Of a stretch of 64,000 nt of DNA, positions 42,356 to 50,407 are shown piece after piece. The position numbers and the translations under genes are program-made. The stretch is taken from the NCBI GenBank assembly GCA_040758375.1, contig JBFLWE010000014.1, positions 1-64,000 of the forward strand, written 5' to 3'. The notes beneath the pieces were generated by a model. That model saw nothing but the letters and a program-made list of their open reading frames with translations, was not told the DNA's origin and searched no databases. The stretch's first letter is position 1. Each line of letters starts with the position of its first letter. The DNA is from CAMLIZ01 sp040758375. Lineage in GTDB: Bacteria; Pseudomonadota; Gammaproteobacteria; Burkholderiales; Burkholderiaceae_C.

Positions 42356-43467
42356 TTGCGGGTCACCTGCCCGTCGCGCGCCACCAGGCAGGCGGCCACG
42401 ATGTCGTCGTCCATCGGCACCTGCAGCGTGCCTTCCTTCGTGAGCACGAGCTTGAGGAAGTCGAGCACGTTGCGTGCATAGAGCGCGCTGGCGTCGGCCG
42501 CCACCATGGCCGGCAGGTTGGTCTCGCCGACCAGCGTGACGCCGTGGCGCACCACGGTCTCGCCCGGCACGGTGAGGGCGCAGTTGCCGCCCGCCGGCGC
42601 GGCGATGTCCACGATCACCGAGCCGGCCTTCATGCTCCTGACCATCTCTTCGGTCACCAGCTGCGGCGCAGGGCGGCCCGGGATCAGCGCGGTGGTGATC
42701 ACCACGTCGGCCTGGGCCACGCGCTTGGCCACCTCGGCCTTTTGCCGCTCCAGCCACGACGGCGGCATGGGTCGCGCGTAGCCGCCCACACCCTCGGCCG
42801 CCTCTTTTTCTTCCTGCGTCTCGTAGGGCACGTCGATGAACTTCGCACCCAGCGACTCCACCTGCTCCTTCACGCTCGGGCGCACGTCGCTGGCCTCGAT
42901 CACCGCGCCCAGGCGCTTGGCGGTGGCGATCGCCTGCAGCCCCGCCACGCCCACGCCCAGGATCACCACGCGCGCGGCCTTCACGGTGCCGGCGGCGGTC
43001 ATCAGCATCGGGAAGAAACGCTGGTAGTGGTGGGCCGCCAGCATCACCGCCTTGTAGCCGGCGATGTTGGCCTGCGACGACAGCACGTCCATGCTCTGCG
43101 CGCGCGTGGTGCGCGGCGCGGCTTCCAGCGCAAAGGCGGTGAGGCCGGCCGCAGCCAGGCGCTGCAGGCCCTCGGCATCGAACGGGTTGAGCATGCCCAC
43201 GACGGCCGCGCCCGCCTTCATCAGCCCGAGCTCGGCCGCCTGTGGCGGGCGCACCTTGAGCACCAGGTCGCAGCCCAGCGCGCCGGCGGCATCGGTGACC
43301 TCCACCCCCACCGCCTGGTAGGCCGCATCGGGCGCGCTGGCGGCCACGCCGGCGCCCGACTGCAGCCTCAGCGCGTGGCCCTGGGCCTTGAGCTTCTTGG
43401 CCGTCTCGGGGGTGACGGCCACACGGGTCTCGCCCGCCGCCGTTTCCAGCGGGATGCCGATCAGCAT
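42352..43467 (-). CDS. pntAA: NAD(P) transhydrogenase subunit alpha part 1
   Basis: The soluble NAD(H)-binding domain I of the transhydrogenase, 371 residues. It has the alanine dehydrogenase/PNT N-terminal pattern (IGIPLETAAGETRVAVTPET), the RQD loop region SMDVLSSQANIAGYKAV, and the NAD fold with VVILGVGVAGLQAIATAKRL and IIVDIAAPAGGN-type segment. AAGGAG lies upstream of the ATG. First gene of the operon pntAA-panD-pntAB-pntB; divergent from the Nudix gene across 132 bases. Confidence 0.96.
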   Translation of the reverse strand: MLIGIPLETAAGETRVAVTPETAKKLKAQGHALRLQSGAGVAASAPDAAYQAVGVEVTDAAGALGCDLVLKVRPPQAAELGLMKAGAAVVGMLNPFDAEGLQRLAAAGLTAFALEAAPRTTRAQSMDVLSSQANIAGYKAVMLAAHHYQRFFPMLMTAAGTVKAARVVILGVGVAGLQAIATAKRLGAVIEASDVRPSVKEQVESLGAKFIDVPYETQEEKEAAEGVGGYARPMPPSWLERQKAEVAKRVAQADVVITTALIPGRPAPQLVTEEMVRSMKAGSVIVDIAAPAGGNCALTVPGETVVRHGVTLVGETNLPAMVAADASALYARNVLDFLKLVLTKEGTLQVPMDDDIVAACLVARDGQVTRK

Positions 43468-43599
43468 GAGCTTGCTCCTTCTTTTGTCGCCGCCGGCGCC
43501 GGGGATGTGCCGGGGTGTTGGCGGCGAAGCTTACACAAACCTTTTGACGCTTCCTGTCGCGCCCGTGTCTTTAGGCGGCATCCACTACCATCGCCGCCC

Positions 43600-44094
43600 A
43601 TGTCGAACCCGCAACGTTGGAAGCCCAGCGTGACGGTGGCCGCCGTGGTGGAGCGCGGCGGCCGCTACCTGCTGGTGGAGGAGCACACGCGCGAGGGCCT
43701 GCGGCTGAACAACCCGGCCGGCCACCTCGACCCAGGCGAGTCGTTGCAGCAGGCCGTGGTGCGCGAGGTGCTGGAGGAGACCGCCTGCCGCTTCGCGCCC
43801 GACGCGCTGGTGGGCGTGTACCTCTCGCGCTTTCGCAGGACCGACGGGGAAGACGTGACCTACCTGCGCTTCGCCTTCCGCGGCACGGTGGGCGAGCCCG
43901 ACCCTGCGCTGAAGCTCGACGACGGCATCGTGCGCACGCTGTGGATGACACCCGACGAGGTGTGCGCCACGCGGGACCGCCACCGCAGCCCGCTGGTGCT
44001 GCAGAGTGTGCAAGACCACCTCGCCGGGCGCCGCTACCCGCTTCAGCTGCTCACCGCCCACCCGTCGCTGTACGACCCCTGGATTCCCGGCTGA
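43600..44094 (+). CDS. Nudix hydrolase
   Basis: A 164-residue hydrolase of nucleoside diphosphate-linked compounds. The Nudix box is GHLDPGESLQQAVVREVLEE followed by TACRF, matching G-x5-E-x7-R-E-U-x-E-E; the final Gly is Ala. The surrounding fold (VTVAAVVERGGRYLLVEEHT, YLSRFRRTDGEDVTYLRFAF) resembles the NudJ group. TACCAT eight bases before the ATG may be the -10. Substrate is not predictable. In many related genomes such a gene stands near mnmA, as it loosely does here (3.7 kb). Confidence 0.9.
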   Translation: MSNPQRWKPSVTVAAVVERGGRYLLVEEHTREGLRLNNPAGHLDPGESLQQAVVREVLEETACRFAPDALVGVYLSRFRRTDGEDVTYLRFAFRGTVGEPDPALKLDDGIVRTLWMTPDEVCATRDRHRSPLVLQSVQDHLAGRRYPLQLLTAHPSLYDPWIPG

Positions 44095-44149
44095 GCGCCC
44101 GCCAACGCCCGGCTGCGCGGTCCCGGGCACGGCCGGAACAACCCCAGCC

Positions 44150-44182
44150 GCAAGCTTCGCGCGACGCCAAGCTTGCTAAGGT
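44150..44182 (+). promoter_or_regulatory. MerR-type operator with -10 hexamer
   Basis: GCAAGCTT (44150-44157) and AAGCTTGC (44169-44176) form a perfect 8-base inverted repeat with an 11-base spacer. It directly abuts TAAGGT (44177-44182), a -10-like hexamer six bases before the merR ATG. MerR proteins bind dyads between -35 and -10, so this is a probable autoregulatory site. No good -35 was seen. Confidence 0.6.
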
Positions 44183-44188
44183 GCGCGC

Positions 44189-44551
44189 ATGAGGATCTCG
44201 GAGCTTGCCGCCCGCGCCGGCGTTTCCACCCACGCGCTGCGCCACTACGAGCGCCAGGGCCTGCTGTGCCCGGCGCGCCGGCCCAGCGGCTACCGCGAGT
44301 ACCCGGCGTCGGCGCTGCGCGACGTGCAGTTCATCGTGCAAGGCCGCCGGCTCGGTTTTTCGCTGAAAGAGCTGGGCGAGGCCTTGCCCGCCTACCGCGC
44401 CGGACGGCTGACGCCGCAGTTCGGCATCGAGGCCCTCACCGAGCGCATCGCCACGCTGGACCGCGAGCTCGCGGCCCGTCGCGCCTTGCGCGCCGAACTG
44501 CTGCGCCACCTGAAGCGGCTGCAGCGCCAACTGAAGGAGAACGAGCGATGA
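44189..44551 (+). CDS. MerR family transcriptional regulator
   Basis: A 120-residue regulator. The MerR helix-turn-helix is at residues 1-70 (MRISELAARAGVSTHALRHY, then PSGYREYPASALRDVQFI), followed by a coiled-coil helix at about 80-118. There is no C-terminal effector domain and no cysteine set for metal binding, so the signal is unknown. It is coupled to the hotdog-fold gene by ATGA, and that gene is its likely target. Confidence 0.9.
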   Translation: MRISELAARAGVSTHALRHYERQGLLCPARRPSGYREYPASALRDVQFIVQGRRLGFSLKELGEALPAYRAGRLTPQFGIEALTERIATLDRELAARRALRAELLRHLKRLQRQLKENER

Positions 44552-44979
44552 ACGCCCTGCCGATGACCGCACAGGTGCAACGCGCTGTGCTGGCGATGCC
44601 GATGGCCCGCACGCTGCAGTTGCAGTTCAACAAGGTCGCGCCCGGTGAAGTGGAGCTGGAGCTGCCCGTCAGCGACGCCTTCAGCTTCCGGCCCGGCCAG
44701 CTGCAGGCCACCGCCGTGTTCGCCGCGGCCGACTTCGCCGCGGTGGCCGCCGCCGGCACGCTGCTGCAGCCGGGCTGGACCAACGCCACCATCGACACCA
44801 CGTTGAAGATCGTGGCGCCGGCGGCCGGTCGCACACTGCGCGCGCGCGGCCGCGTGGTCGACGCCGGCCGGCTGCTGACGGTATGCGCCGCCGAGGTGTA
44901 CGCGGTGGATGCCGACGAGCGCGAGACGCTGTGCGCCACGCTGCTGGGCACCGCCCGCAACATCGCGCCGGCCGCCTGA
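44548..44979 (+). CDS. Hotdog-fold protein, PaaI/DUF4442-like
   Basis: A 143-residue protein with the hotdog pattern FSFRPGQLQATAVFAAADFA and the final sheet LRARGRVVDAGRLLTVCAAE, VYAVDADERETLCATLLGT. This resembles the YiiD/PaaI group of acyl-CoA thioesterase-like proteins. The catalytic acid usually found in the central helix is not obvious, so enzyme activity is uncertain. It is coupled to the MerR gene and ends eight bases before the convergent peptidase gene. Confidence 0.8.
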   Translation: MNALPMTAQVQRAVLAMPMARTLQLQFNKVAPGEVELELPVSDAFSFRPGQLQATAVFAAADFAAVAAAGTLLQPGWTNATIDTTLKIVAPAAGRTLRARGRVVDAGRLLTVCAAEVYAVDADERETLCATLLGTARNIAPAA

Positions 44980-44987
44980 CGCGGCTT

Positions 44988-45863
44988 TCAGCCGGCGCTG
45001 GGGCGGCTGGCGCTGACCTTGCGCGCCGCGCGCGGCTGCTGGTCGCTGGCGTCGGAGGCCACGCGCTGCGCCGGCTCGCTGCCCAGCCAGCGGTGGATGT
45101 TGATCGCATCGAGCGTGCGCTTGGAGCTGTCCACCGCGCCCATCAGCACCACCAGCACCTTGCGGCCGGCGGCTTCCAGCCGCATCGACACGCAGCGGCC
45201 GGCCTCGCGCGTGAAGCCGGTCTTGGAGGCCAGCACCGACCAGCCCGGCGCGCCCACCAGGCCGTTGGTGTTGCGCGCCACGCGCGTGCGGCCGTTGACC
45301 ACCACGCGGTCGCGCCGCTGGCTGGTGGCCACGGCGATCTCGGGGTAGGCCGCGGCGGCCTGCAGGATCTTGGCCATGTCGCGCGCGCTGGCACGGTTGC
45401 GCGGCGACAGGCCGGTGGGCTCCACCAGCACCGTGTCTTCCAGCTCCAGCGCCCGGATCTTGCGGTTCACCGCCGCCTGGAAGGCCGGCCGGCCGCCGGG
45501 GTAGGTGCGTGCCAGTGCGGCGGCGGCGCGGTTGTCGGACGAGATCAGCGCCAGCGTGATCAAGTCCTCGCGCGTGATCACCGAGCCCACCGGCACGCCG
45601 CTTTGCGTGTGCTTCAGCGTGTCGAGGTCGGCCCGGTCGATGCGGATCTTCTGCTCGTAGGGCAGGCGGGCGTCGAGCACGACCATCGCGGTCATCAGCT
45701 TGGTCATCGACGCGATCGGCGCCGGCGTGCCGGCGTCTTTTTCCAGCAGCACCTCGCCGGTGCTCTCGTCGAGCACCAGCACATGGGCCGATCGCAGGGA
45801 GGGTTCGCTCCAGGCAGCGGAGCAGGCGGCCAGCAACAAGGCCGCAAAGGTCTTCTTCAGCAT
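44988..45863 (-). CDS. pbpG: D-alanyl-D-alanine endopeptidase (PBP7 type)
   Basis: A 291-residue S11 serine peptidase that cuts D-Ala-mDAP cross-links in peptidoglycan (periplasm). Signal peptide MLKKTFAALLLAACSAAWS; catalytic motifs IASMTKLM (S-x-x-K), ISSDNRAA (S-x-N) and SKTGFTREAG (K-T-G). The C-terminal extension past residue 265 is polar. The length and lack of an amphipathic anchor fit PBP7 rather than the D-Ala carboxypeptidases DacA and DacC. It is transcribed alone. Confidence 0.93.
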   Translation of the reverse strand: MLKKTFAALLLAACSAAWSEPSLRSAHVLVLDESTGEVLLEKDAGTPAPIASMTKLMTAMVVLDARLPYEQKIRIDRADLDTLKHTQSGVPVGSVITREDLITLALISSDNRAAAALARTYPGGRPAFQAAVNRKIRALELEDTVLVEPTGLSPRNRASARDMAKILQAAAAYPEIAVATSQRRDRVVVNGRTRVARNTNGLVGAPGWSVLASKTGFTREAGRCVSMRLEAAGRKVLVVLMGAVDSSKRTLDAINIHRWLGSEPAQRVASDASDQQPRAARKVSASRPSAG

Positions 45864-46148
45864 GGACGGCAGGGCGTTGAGATACAGCAGACAGCGCGGT
45901 GCGCCAGCAACAACCCCTGCGTGCCGGCCCAGGCCGCGTCGCAGAGGCCGTGGTGCGAGTACATGCCGTCACAAAGGTTCCATGGATGCCGCGTTGACGG
46001 GGCGCTGTTACACACGGCGCATCCGCGGCCTGCGCGGTTCGTCACGCAAAGCCTGCGTTTCGTCGCAACGCCGTTTGCCTGTTGCAGCGCGCGGCCTAGA
46101 GTTCTTTCAACGCAAACAGCGTTGCATCCCCCGAAGAAGGAGCCTGCC
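45864..46148. other. Divergent intergenic region between pbpG and the small exported protein gene
   Basis: A 285-base gap. TTGCCT and TAGAGT with a 16-base spacer upstream of 46149 could be a promoter for the small gene on the plus strand. No RNA gene, repeat or terminator was recognised. Confidence 0.5.
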
Positions 46149-46385
46149 ATGTCGTACCGCCTGCAACCCCAAGCCGCCGCCCTCGGTCTGGCCGCCTTGG
46201 TCACCGCCGGCACACTCGGCTCGCTGGGCGCAATGGCCGACAGCGAGTACCGCAGCGCCACCGCCAGCCATGCCCAGGCCTTGCTGGCCCAGGCGGAGAT
46301 CGACACGCCGAGCAGCTTTCACCAGGTCGTGGTGACCGGCCACCGGCTGCAGCAGGTGGTGGTGGTGGGCCGCCGTCGCGGCTGA
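46149..46385 (+). CDS. Small exported protein of unknown function
   Basis: A 78-residue protein with a long signal peptide (about 1-30, hydrophobic ALGLAALVTAGTLGSLGAM, cut after A-M-A). The mature part is about 48 residues: a helix rich in Ala and Gln, then the repeat-like tail VVVTGHRLQ-QVVVVGRRRG. AAGGAG stands seven bases before the ATG and codon use is like that of the neighbours, so I take it as real. I do not recognise a family. It lies 25 bases before pepP on the same strand. Confidence 0.7.
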   Translation: MSYRLQPQAAALGLAALVTAGTLGSLGAMADSEYRSATASHAQALLAQAEIDTPSSFHQVVVTGHRLQQVVVVGRRRG

Positions 46386-46397
46386 AGGATTTGCGCG

Positions 46398-46403
46398 GAT
46401 ACT
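46398..46403 (+). promoter_or_regulatory. -10-like hexamer of pepP
   Basis: GATACT stands seven bases before the pepP ATG, with TTGCGC close upstream. No Shine-Dalgarno sequence is present. Another candidate leaderless start. Confidence 0.4.
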
Positions 46404-46410
46404 GCGGCGC

Positions 46411-47808
46411 ATGTTCGCGCCGCACGTCTACCTTCAGCGCCGACAGGCGCTGATGCAGCGGCTGGCGTCAGCCGGCAGTGGCCTGGTGCTGCTGCCCGGG
46501 CATGACGACAGCCCGATGAATTACCCGGACAACGCCTACCCGTTCCGCCAGGACTCCAGCTTCCTCTACTACGCCGGCCTGGCCCAGCCGGGTCTGGCGC
46601 TGCTGCTCGACCTGCAGCAGGGCGAGGCCACCTTGTTCGCCGACGACGCCGACCTGGACCACCAGGTCTGGACCGGCCCCTTGCCCAGCGCGGCCGAGCG
46701 GGCCGCCAGCGCCGGCATCGAGCGGCATGCGCCACGCGATGCACTGGCCGGGCGACTGCAAGCCGCGCGCGCGGCGGGCCGGCCCGTGCACCTGCTGCCG
46801 CCTTACCGCGGCCAGACGCGGCTGGCGCTGGCGCGCTGGCTCGATGTGACCGATGCCGCACTCGACACGGCCGTGAGCGGGCCGCTGGTGCAAGCGGTGG
46901 TGGCGCAGCGCGCGCTCAAGGCGCCGGAAGAGATCGCCGAGATGGAAGACGCGCTGGCGCTCACGCGCGAGATGCACCTGCTGGCGCTGCGCGCCAGCCG
47001 TCCCGGCGTGGTGGAGCAGGAGGTGGTGGGCGCGATGGAGGCGCTGGCGCTGGCACGCGGGCGGCGCATGGCCTATCCGTCCATCTTCTCCAGCCGGGGG
47101 CAGATCCTGCACAACCACGACCACGGCGTGCGTCTGCAAGGCGGCGAGATCGTCGTCAACGACTCGGGCAGCGAGTCGGCCGAAGGCTACGCCTCGGACA
47201 TCACGCGCGTGATCCCTGTGGGCGGACGCTTCGAAGGCCTGCGCGCCGAGGCCTACGAGCTGGTGCTGTCGGCGCAGGAGCAGGCCATCGCCGCCATCCG
47301 ACCCGGCGTGCCCTACCGCGAGGTGCACCTGCTGGCCTGCCGCGTGCTCGCGCAGGGCATGAAGGAGCTGGGGTTCCTGCGCGGCGACGTGGACGAGGCG
47401 GTGGCCGCCGGTGCGCACGCGCTGTTCATGCCGCACGGCGTGGGCCACATGATCGGGCTGGACGTGCACGACATGGAAAGCCTGGGCGAAGACCACGTGG
47501 GCTATGGCGAGGGCTTCGCGCGCGACCCGCGCTTCGGCTTCAAGTCGCTGCGGCTGGCACGGCCGCTGCGCGCAGGCTGGGTGGTGACGGTGGAGCCGGG
47601 CCTGTACATCAACCCGCTGCTCACGCAGCGCTGGCAGGCCGAGCACCGGCACGAGGCCTTCATCGACTACGCGATGTTCGAGCGCCACGCCGGCCTGGGT
47701 GGCATCCGCATCGAGGACGACGTGCTGGTCACGGCCGAAGGCGCGCGCGTGCTGGGGCCTGCGATCCCGAAAGCACGTGCGCAAGTCGAGGCCTTGGCGT
47801 CTGCCTAA
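46411..47808 (+). CDS. pepP: Xaa-Pro aminopeptidase
   Basis: A 465-residue M24 metallopeptidase that removes an N-terminal residue before proline. The N-terminal creatinase-like domain (YPFRQDSSFLYYAGL) is followed by the pita-bread fold with all metal ligands: Asp in VNDSGSESAEGYASDITRV (two), His in MPHGVGHMIGLDVHD, Glu in VVTVEPGLYIN and Glu in GIRIEDDVLVT. The length fits E. coli PepP (441). The stop codon lies within the promoter region of mnmA. Confidence 0.95.
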   Translation: MFAPHVYLQRRQALMQRLASAGSGLVLLPGHDDSPMNYPDNAYPFRQDSSFLYYAGLAQPGLALLLDLQQGEATLFADDADLDHQVWTGPLPSAAERAASAGIERHAPRDALAGRLQAARAAGRPVHLLPPYRGQTRLALARWLDVTDAALDTAVSGPLVQAVVAQRALKAPEEIAEMEDALALTREMHLLALRASRPGVVEQEVVGAMEALALARGRRMAYPSIFSSRGQILHNHDHGVRLQGGEIVVNDSGSESAEGYASDITRVIPVGGRFEGLRAEAYELVLSAQEQAIAAIRPGVPYREVHLLACRVLAQGMKELGFLRGDVDEAVAAGAHALFMPHGVGHMIGLDVHDMESLGEDHVGYGEGFARDPRFGFKSLRLARPLRAGWVVTVEPGLYINPLLTQRWQAEHRHEAFIDYAMFERHAGLGGIRIEDDVLVTAEGARVLGPAIPKARAQVEALASA

Positions 47809-47811
47809 AAT
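47806..47811 (+). promoter_or_regulatory. -10-like hexamer of mnmA
   Basis: TAAAAT lies six bases before the ATG at 47818 and overlaps the pepP stop codon. No Shine-Dalgarno sequence is present, so a leaderless mnmA mRNA is predicted. Confidence 0.5.
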
Positions 47812-47817
47812 TTGAGC

Positions 47818-48978
47818 ATGGCCTCCAAACAACGCGTCGTCGTCGGCCTGTCCGGCGGCGTCGATTCCGCCGTCAGCGCCTGGCTGCTCAAGCGCGCCGG
47901 TCACGAGGTGATCGGCATCTTCATGAAGAACTGGGAAGACGATGACGACGACGAGTACTGCTCGTCGCGGCAGGACTTCCTGGACGCGGCCAGCGTGGCC
48001 GACGTGCTGGGCATCGAGATCGAGCACGTGAACTTCGCTGCGGAATACAAGGACCGCGTGTTCGCCGAGTTCCTGCGCGAGTACCAGGCGGGCCGCACGC
48101 CCAACCCCGACGTGCTGTGCAACGCCGAGATCAAGTTCAAGGCCTTCCTCGACCACGCGATGCGCCTGGGCGCCGGGAAGATCGCCACCGGCCACTATGC
48201 GCGGGTGCGCGAGCACGGCGGCGCGTTCCAGCTGCTCAAGGGCCTGGACCCGGCCAAGGACCAGAGCTACTTCCTGCACCGCCTGACCCAGGCGCAGCTC
48301 TCGAAGGCCATGTTCCCGGTGGGCGAGTTGCGCAAGACCGAGGTGCGGCGCATCGCCGAGGAGATCAAGCTGCCGGTGGCGAAGAAGAAGGACTCCACCG
48401 GCATCTGCTTCATCGGCGAGCGGCCGTTCCGCGAGTTCCTCAACCGCTACCTCGCCAACCAGCCCGGCCCGATCAAGGACGACCGCGGCCGCACGCTGGG
48501 CGAACATGTGGGCCTGAGCTTCTACACGCTGGGCCAGCGCAAGGGCATCGGCCTGGGCGGCATCAAGGAAAAAGGCGCACCGCGCGGCGGCGGCGAGCAC
48601 GAGCCCTGGTTCGTGGCGCGCAAGGACGTGCAGCGCAACACGCTGTATGTGGTGCAGGGGCACGACCATCCCTGGCTGCAGTCGCACACGCTGCAGGCCG
48701 ATGACGTGAGCTGGATCGCCGGCCACGCGCCGGCCGCCGGGCCGCTGGCGGCGAAGACGCGCTACCGGCAGGCCGATGCGCCCTGCGTGCTGACGCACAT
48801 CGCGGCCGGCTTCGAGCTGCGCTTCGGCGAGCCGCAGTGGGCCGTGACGCCGGGGCAGTCGGCCGTGCTGTACGACGGCGCGGTGTGCCTGGGCGGCGGC
48901 GTGATCGCCAGCGCTCAGCCCGACGGCAGGGCGGCCACGGCCAGCAGCGCCACCGCGAGGAACACCACCCACGAGTAG
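47818..48978 (+). CDS. mnmA: tRNA 2-thiouridine(34) synthase MnmA
   Basis: Thiolates the wobble uridine of tRNA-Lys, -Glu and -Gln (cytoplasm). The 386 residues have the ATP loop GLSGGVDSAVSAWLL, the catalytic Cys pair in NPDVLCNAEIKF and STGICFIGERPFREFL, and the family end LGGGVIASA. About 20 residues past that point (QPDGRAATASSATARNTTHE) are not conserved and overlap the convergent membrane-protein gene by 64 bases, so the reading frame has run on past its usual stop. A TTG at 47812 is in frame but lies on the -10. Confidence 0.95.
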   Translation: MASKQRVVVGLSGGVDSAVSAWLLKRAGHEVIGIFMKNWEDDDDDEYCSSRQDFLDAASVADVLGIEIEHVNFAAEYKDRVFAEFLREYQAGRTPNPDVLCNAEIKFKAFLDHAMRLGAGKIATGHYARVREHGGAFQLLKGLDPAKDQSYFLHRLTQAQLSKAMFPVGELRKTEVRRIAEEIKLPVAKKKDSTGICFIGERPFREFLNRYLANQPGPIKDDRGRTLGEHVGLSFYTLGQRKGIGLGGIKEKGAPRGGGEHEPWFVARKDVQRNTLYVVQGHDHPWLQSHTLQADDVSWIAGHAPAAGPLAAKTRYRQADAPCVLTHIAAGFELRFGEPQWAVTPGQSAVLYDGAVCLGGGVIASAQPDGRAATASSATARNTTHE

Positions 48979-49295
48979 TGCCGGCCGCGCGAGCCGACGA
49001 GCGCGATCGCGAAGTGCGCGCCGAACACGGCGGCCGTCGCCCAGCCCAGCGCCGCGGTGGACAGCGGCGCCCGCGCCGCGAGCATCAGCAGCGCCGCGAA
49101 GCCCAGCCACGCCACCGAGGTGACATGCCAGGCGAAGCGCAAGGTGCGCTGCGTGTACTCGGCGCTGCCGAAGAGCTTGGGCAGTTCGCAGCGGCGGAAC
49201 AGCCGCATCAGCAGGTAGCGCTCGCCGAGGTAGGAGTGCGCAACGCTGATGCCCACGAGCAGCAGCGCCGCGAGATACAGGGCCGCCTGCTGCAT
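48915..49295 (-). CDS. Small membrane protein of unknown function
   Basis: A 126-residue protein with four predicted helices (about 5-22, 54-75, 82-100 and 106-123), with a basic cytoplasmic stretch ERYLLMRLFRRCELPKLFGS between the first two. I recognise the type as a small conserved proteobacterial membrane protein but cannot name a function. Its start overlaps or abuts the upstream thioesterase gene (stop at 49300), so the two belong to one transcript with the TetR gene. The 3' end overlaps mnmA. Confidence 0.75.
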   Translation of the reverse strand: MQQAALYLAALLLVGISVAHSYLGERYLLMRLFRRCELPKLFGSAEYTQRTLRFAWHVTSVAWLGFAALLMLAARAPLSTAALGWATAAVFGAHFAIALVGSRGRHYSWVVFLAVALLAVAALPSG

Positions 49296-49299
49296 GGCT

Positions 49300-49710
49300 T
49301 CACCCCGCCTTGCGTATCGTGCCCTGCGCCGCCGCGCACAGCTTGCGCTCGCCGCCAGCCTCGACGAACACGTCGCAACGGCACACGGCCTGGGTCTTGC
49401 CGCTGCCCACCACGCCAGCCACCGCCACCAGGCGCTCGCCCTGCGCGGGGCGCAGGTAGTTGATCTTGAATTCGGCGGTGAGCACCTCGGTGCCCAGCAC
49501 CGAGCCGCCGGCGTAGGTGAGCGCGTTGTCGGCCAGGTACGACAGCACGCCGCCGTGCACGAAGCCGTTTTGCTGCAGGAGCTTGGGGCCGACGGCCAGC
49601 GCCAGCTCGGCACGACCGGGTTCGAACACCTCGAGCTCGGCGCCCAGCAGCTGGCTGAAGCCCTGGGCGGCCAGCACCTGGCGGCCGCGTTCGAGCAGTT
49701 GGGTGCTCAT
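49300..49710 (-). CDS. PaaI family thioesterase
   Basis: A 136-residue hotdog-fold acyl-CoA thioesterase. The typical block is QQNGFVHGGVLSYLADNALT, with the H-G-G motif and the catalytic acidic residue in ADNA, followed by LTAEFKINYLRPAQGERL. The substrate may be aryl- or medium-chain acyl-CoA, unknown here. It lies 16 bases after the TetR gene and is probably under its control. Confidence 0.9.
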   Translation of the reverse strand: MSTQLLERGRQVLAAQGFSQLLGAELEVFEPGRAELALAVGPKLLQQNGFVHGGVLSYLADNALTYAGGSVLGTEVLTAEFKINYLRPAQGERLVAVAGVVGSGKTQAVCRCDVFVEAGGERKLCAAAQGTIRKAG

Positions 49711-49726
49711 CGTCTTCTCCTTCGCA

Positions 49727-50311
49727 TCAAGCCTTCACCGAGGCCCAGGCCGCGTCGGCCAGCAGCGCGCGCAGCCGGGGCGGCACCGAGGGCTTTTCCT
49801 GCTGCGCCCAGCGCGGCGTGAGTTGCAGCACTGGCGCAAACACCAGCGCGACCCACACGCCGAAGGGCATGGGCTTCATCTCGCCTTGCGCCGCCTTGCG
49901 CTCGGCCCAGGCGCGCAGCGCCGCATGGGCCTGGGCATTGAGTGCGCCCCAGTCGGGCTCGGCCCCGGCGATCGCCGTGGTGCGCCGCAGCTCATGCAGC
50001 ACGCGCGCGCGCGCGGGGTGCTTGACCACCCAGGCGATGTGCGCGGCGATCAGCCCGCGCACGCCCGCCTCGGCGTCTGCATCGGCGCCAATGGCCTTGA
50101 GCAGGCTGGCGTGGAAGTCGGCCAGCGCCGACTCGTACAGCGCGCGCGCCAGGTGGTTCTTGGTGGGGTAGTGGTGGTAGAGGCTGCCGTTGCTCACGCC
50201 GGCGCGCTGGCGCACCTGGTCCATGGAGGTGGCGTCGAAGCCCTGGGCGAGGAACAGCGCGGCGGCAGCTTGCAGGATCTGCTCGCGCGCAGGGGCGGCC
50301 ACGGTGTTCAT
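49727..50311 (-). CDS. TetR family transcriptional regulator
   Basis: A 194-residue repressor: helix-turn-helix at about 8-55 (ILQAAAALFLAQGFDATSMD, then AGVSNGSLYHHYPTKNHL) and a C-terminal ligand domain. The middle (VVKHPARARVLHELRR) resembles regulators of fatty acid and acyl-CoA genes, which would suit the thioesterase gene next to it. The start codon lies inside the operator. It heads the group TetR-thioesterase-membrane protein on the minus strand. Confidence 0.93.
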   Translation of the reverse strand: MNTVAAPAREQILQAAAALFLAQGFDATSMDQVRQRAGVSNGSLYHHYPTKNHLARALYESALADFHASLLKAIGADADAEAGVRGLIAAHIAWVVKHPARARVLHELRRTTAIAGAEPDWGALNAQAHAALRAWAERKAAQGEMKPMPFGVWVALVFAPVLQLTPRWAQQEKPSVPPRLRALLADAAWASVKA

Positions 50312-50346
50312 GACTGGAGTATCACTCCAGAGCGACACTCCAGTCA
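50311..50346. promoter_or_regulatory. TetR operator with three half-sites
   Basis: CTGGAGT-ATC-ACTCCAG at 50314-50330 is a perfect 7-base inverted repeat. A second copy of the right half, with TGACTGGAGT (50311-50320) and ACTCCAGTCA (50337-50346) exact complements over 10 bases, extends the site. It covers the TetR start codon and the bases upstream, so it should repress its own gene, and could also affect the divergent DUF72 gene. Confidence 0.85.
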
Positions 50347-50407
50347 AGCACCGCGCCGCAGCCTGCGGTACAACAGCCGCTCCTTTTCGCCGCAGGGAGC
50401 AACGACG

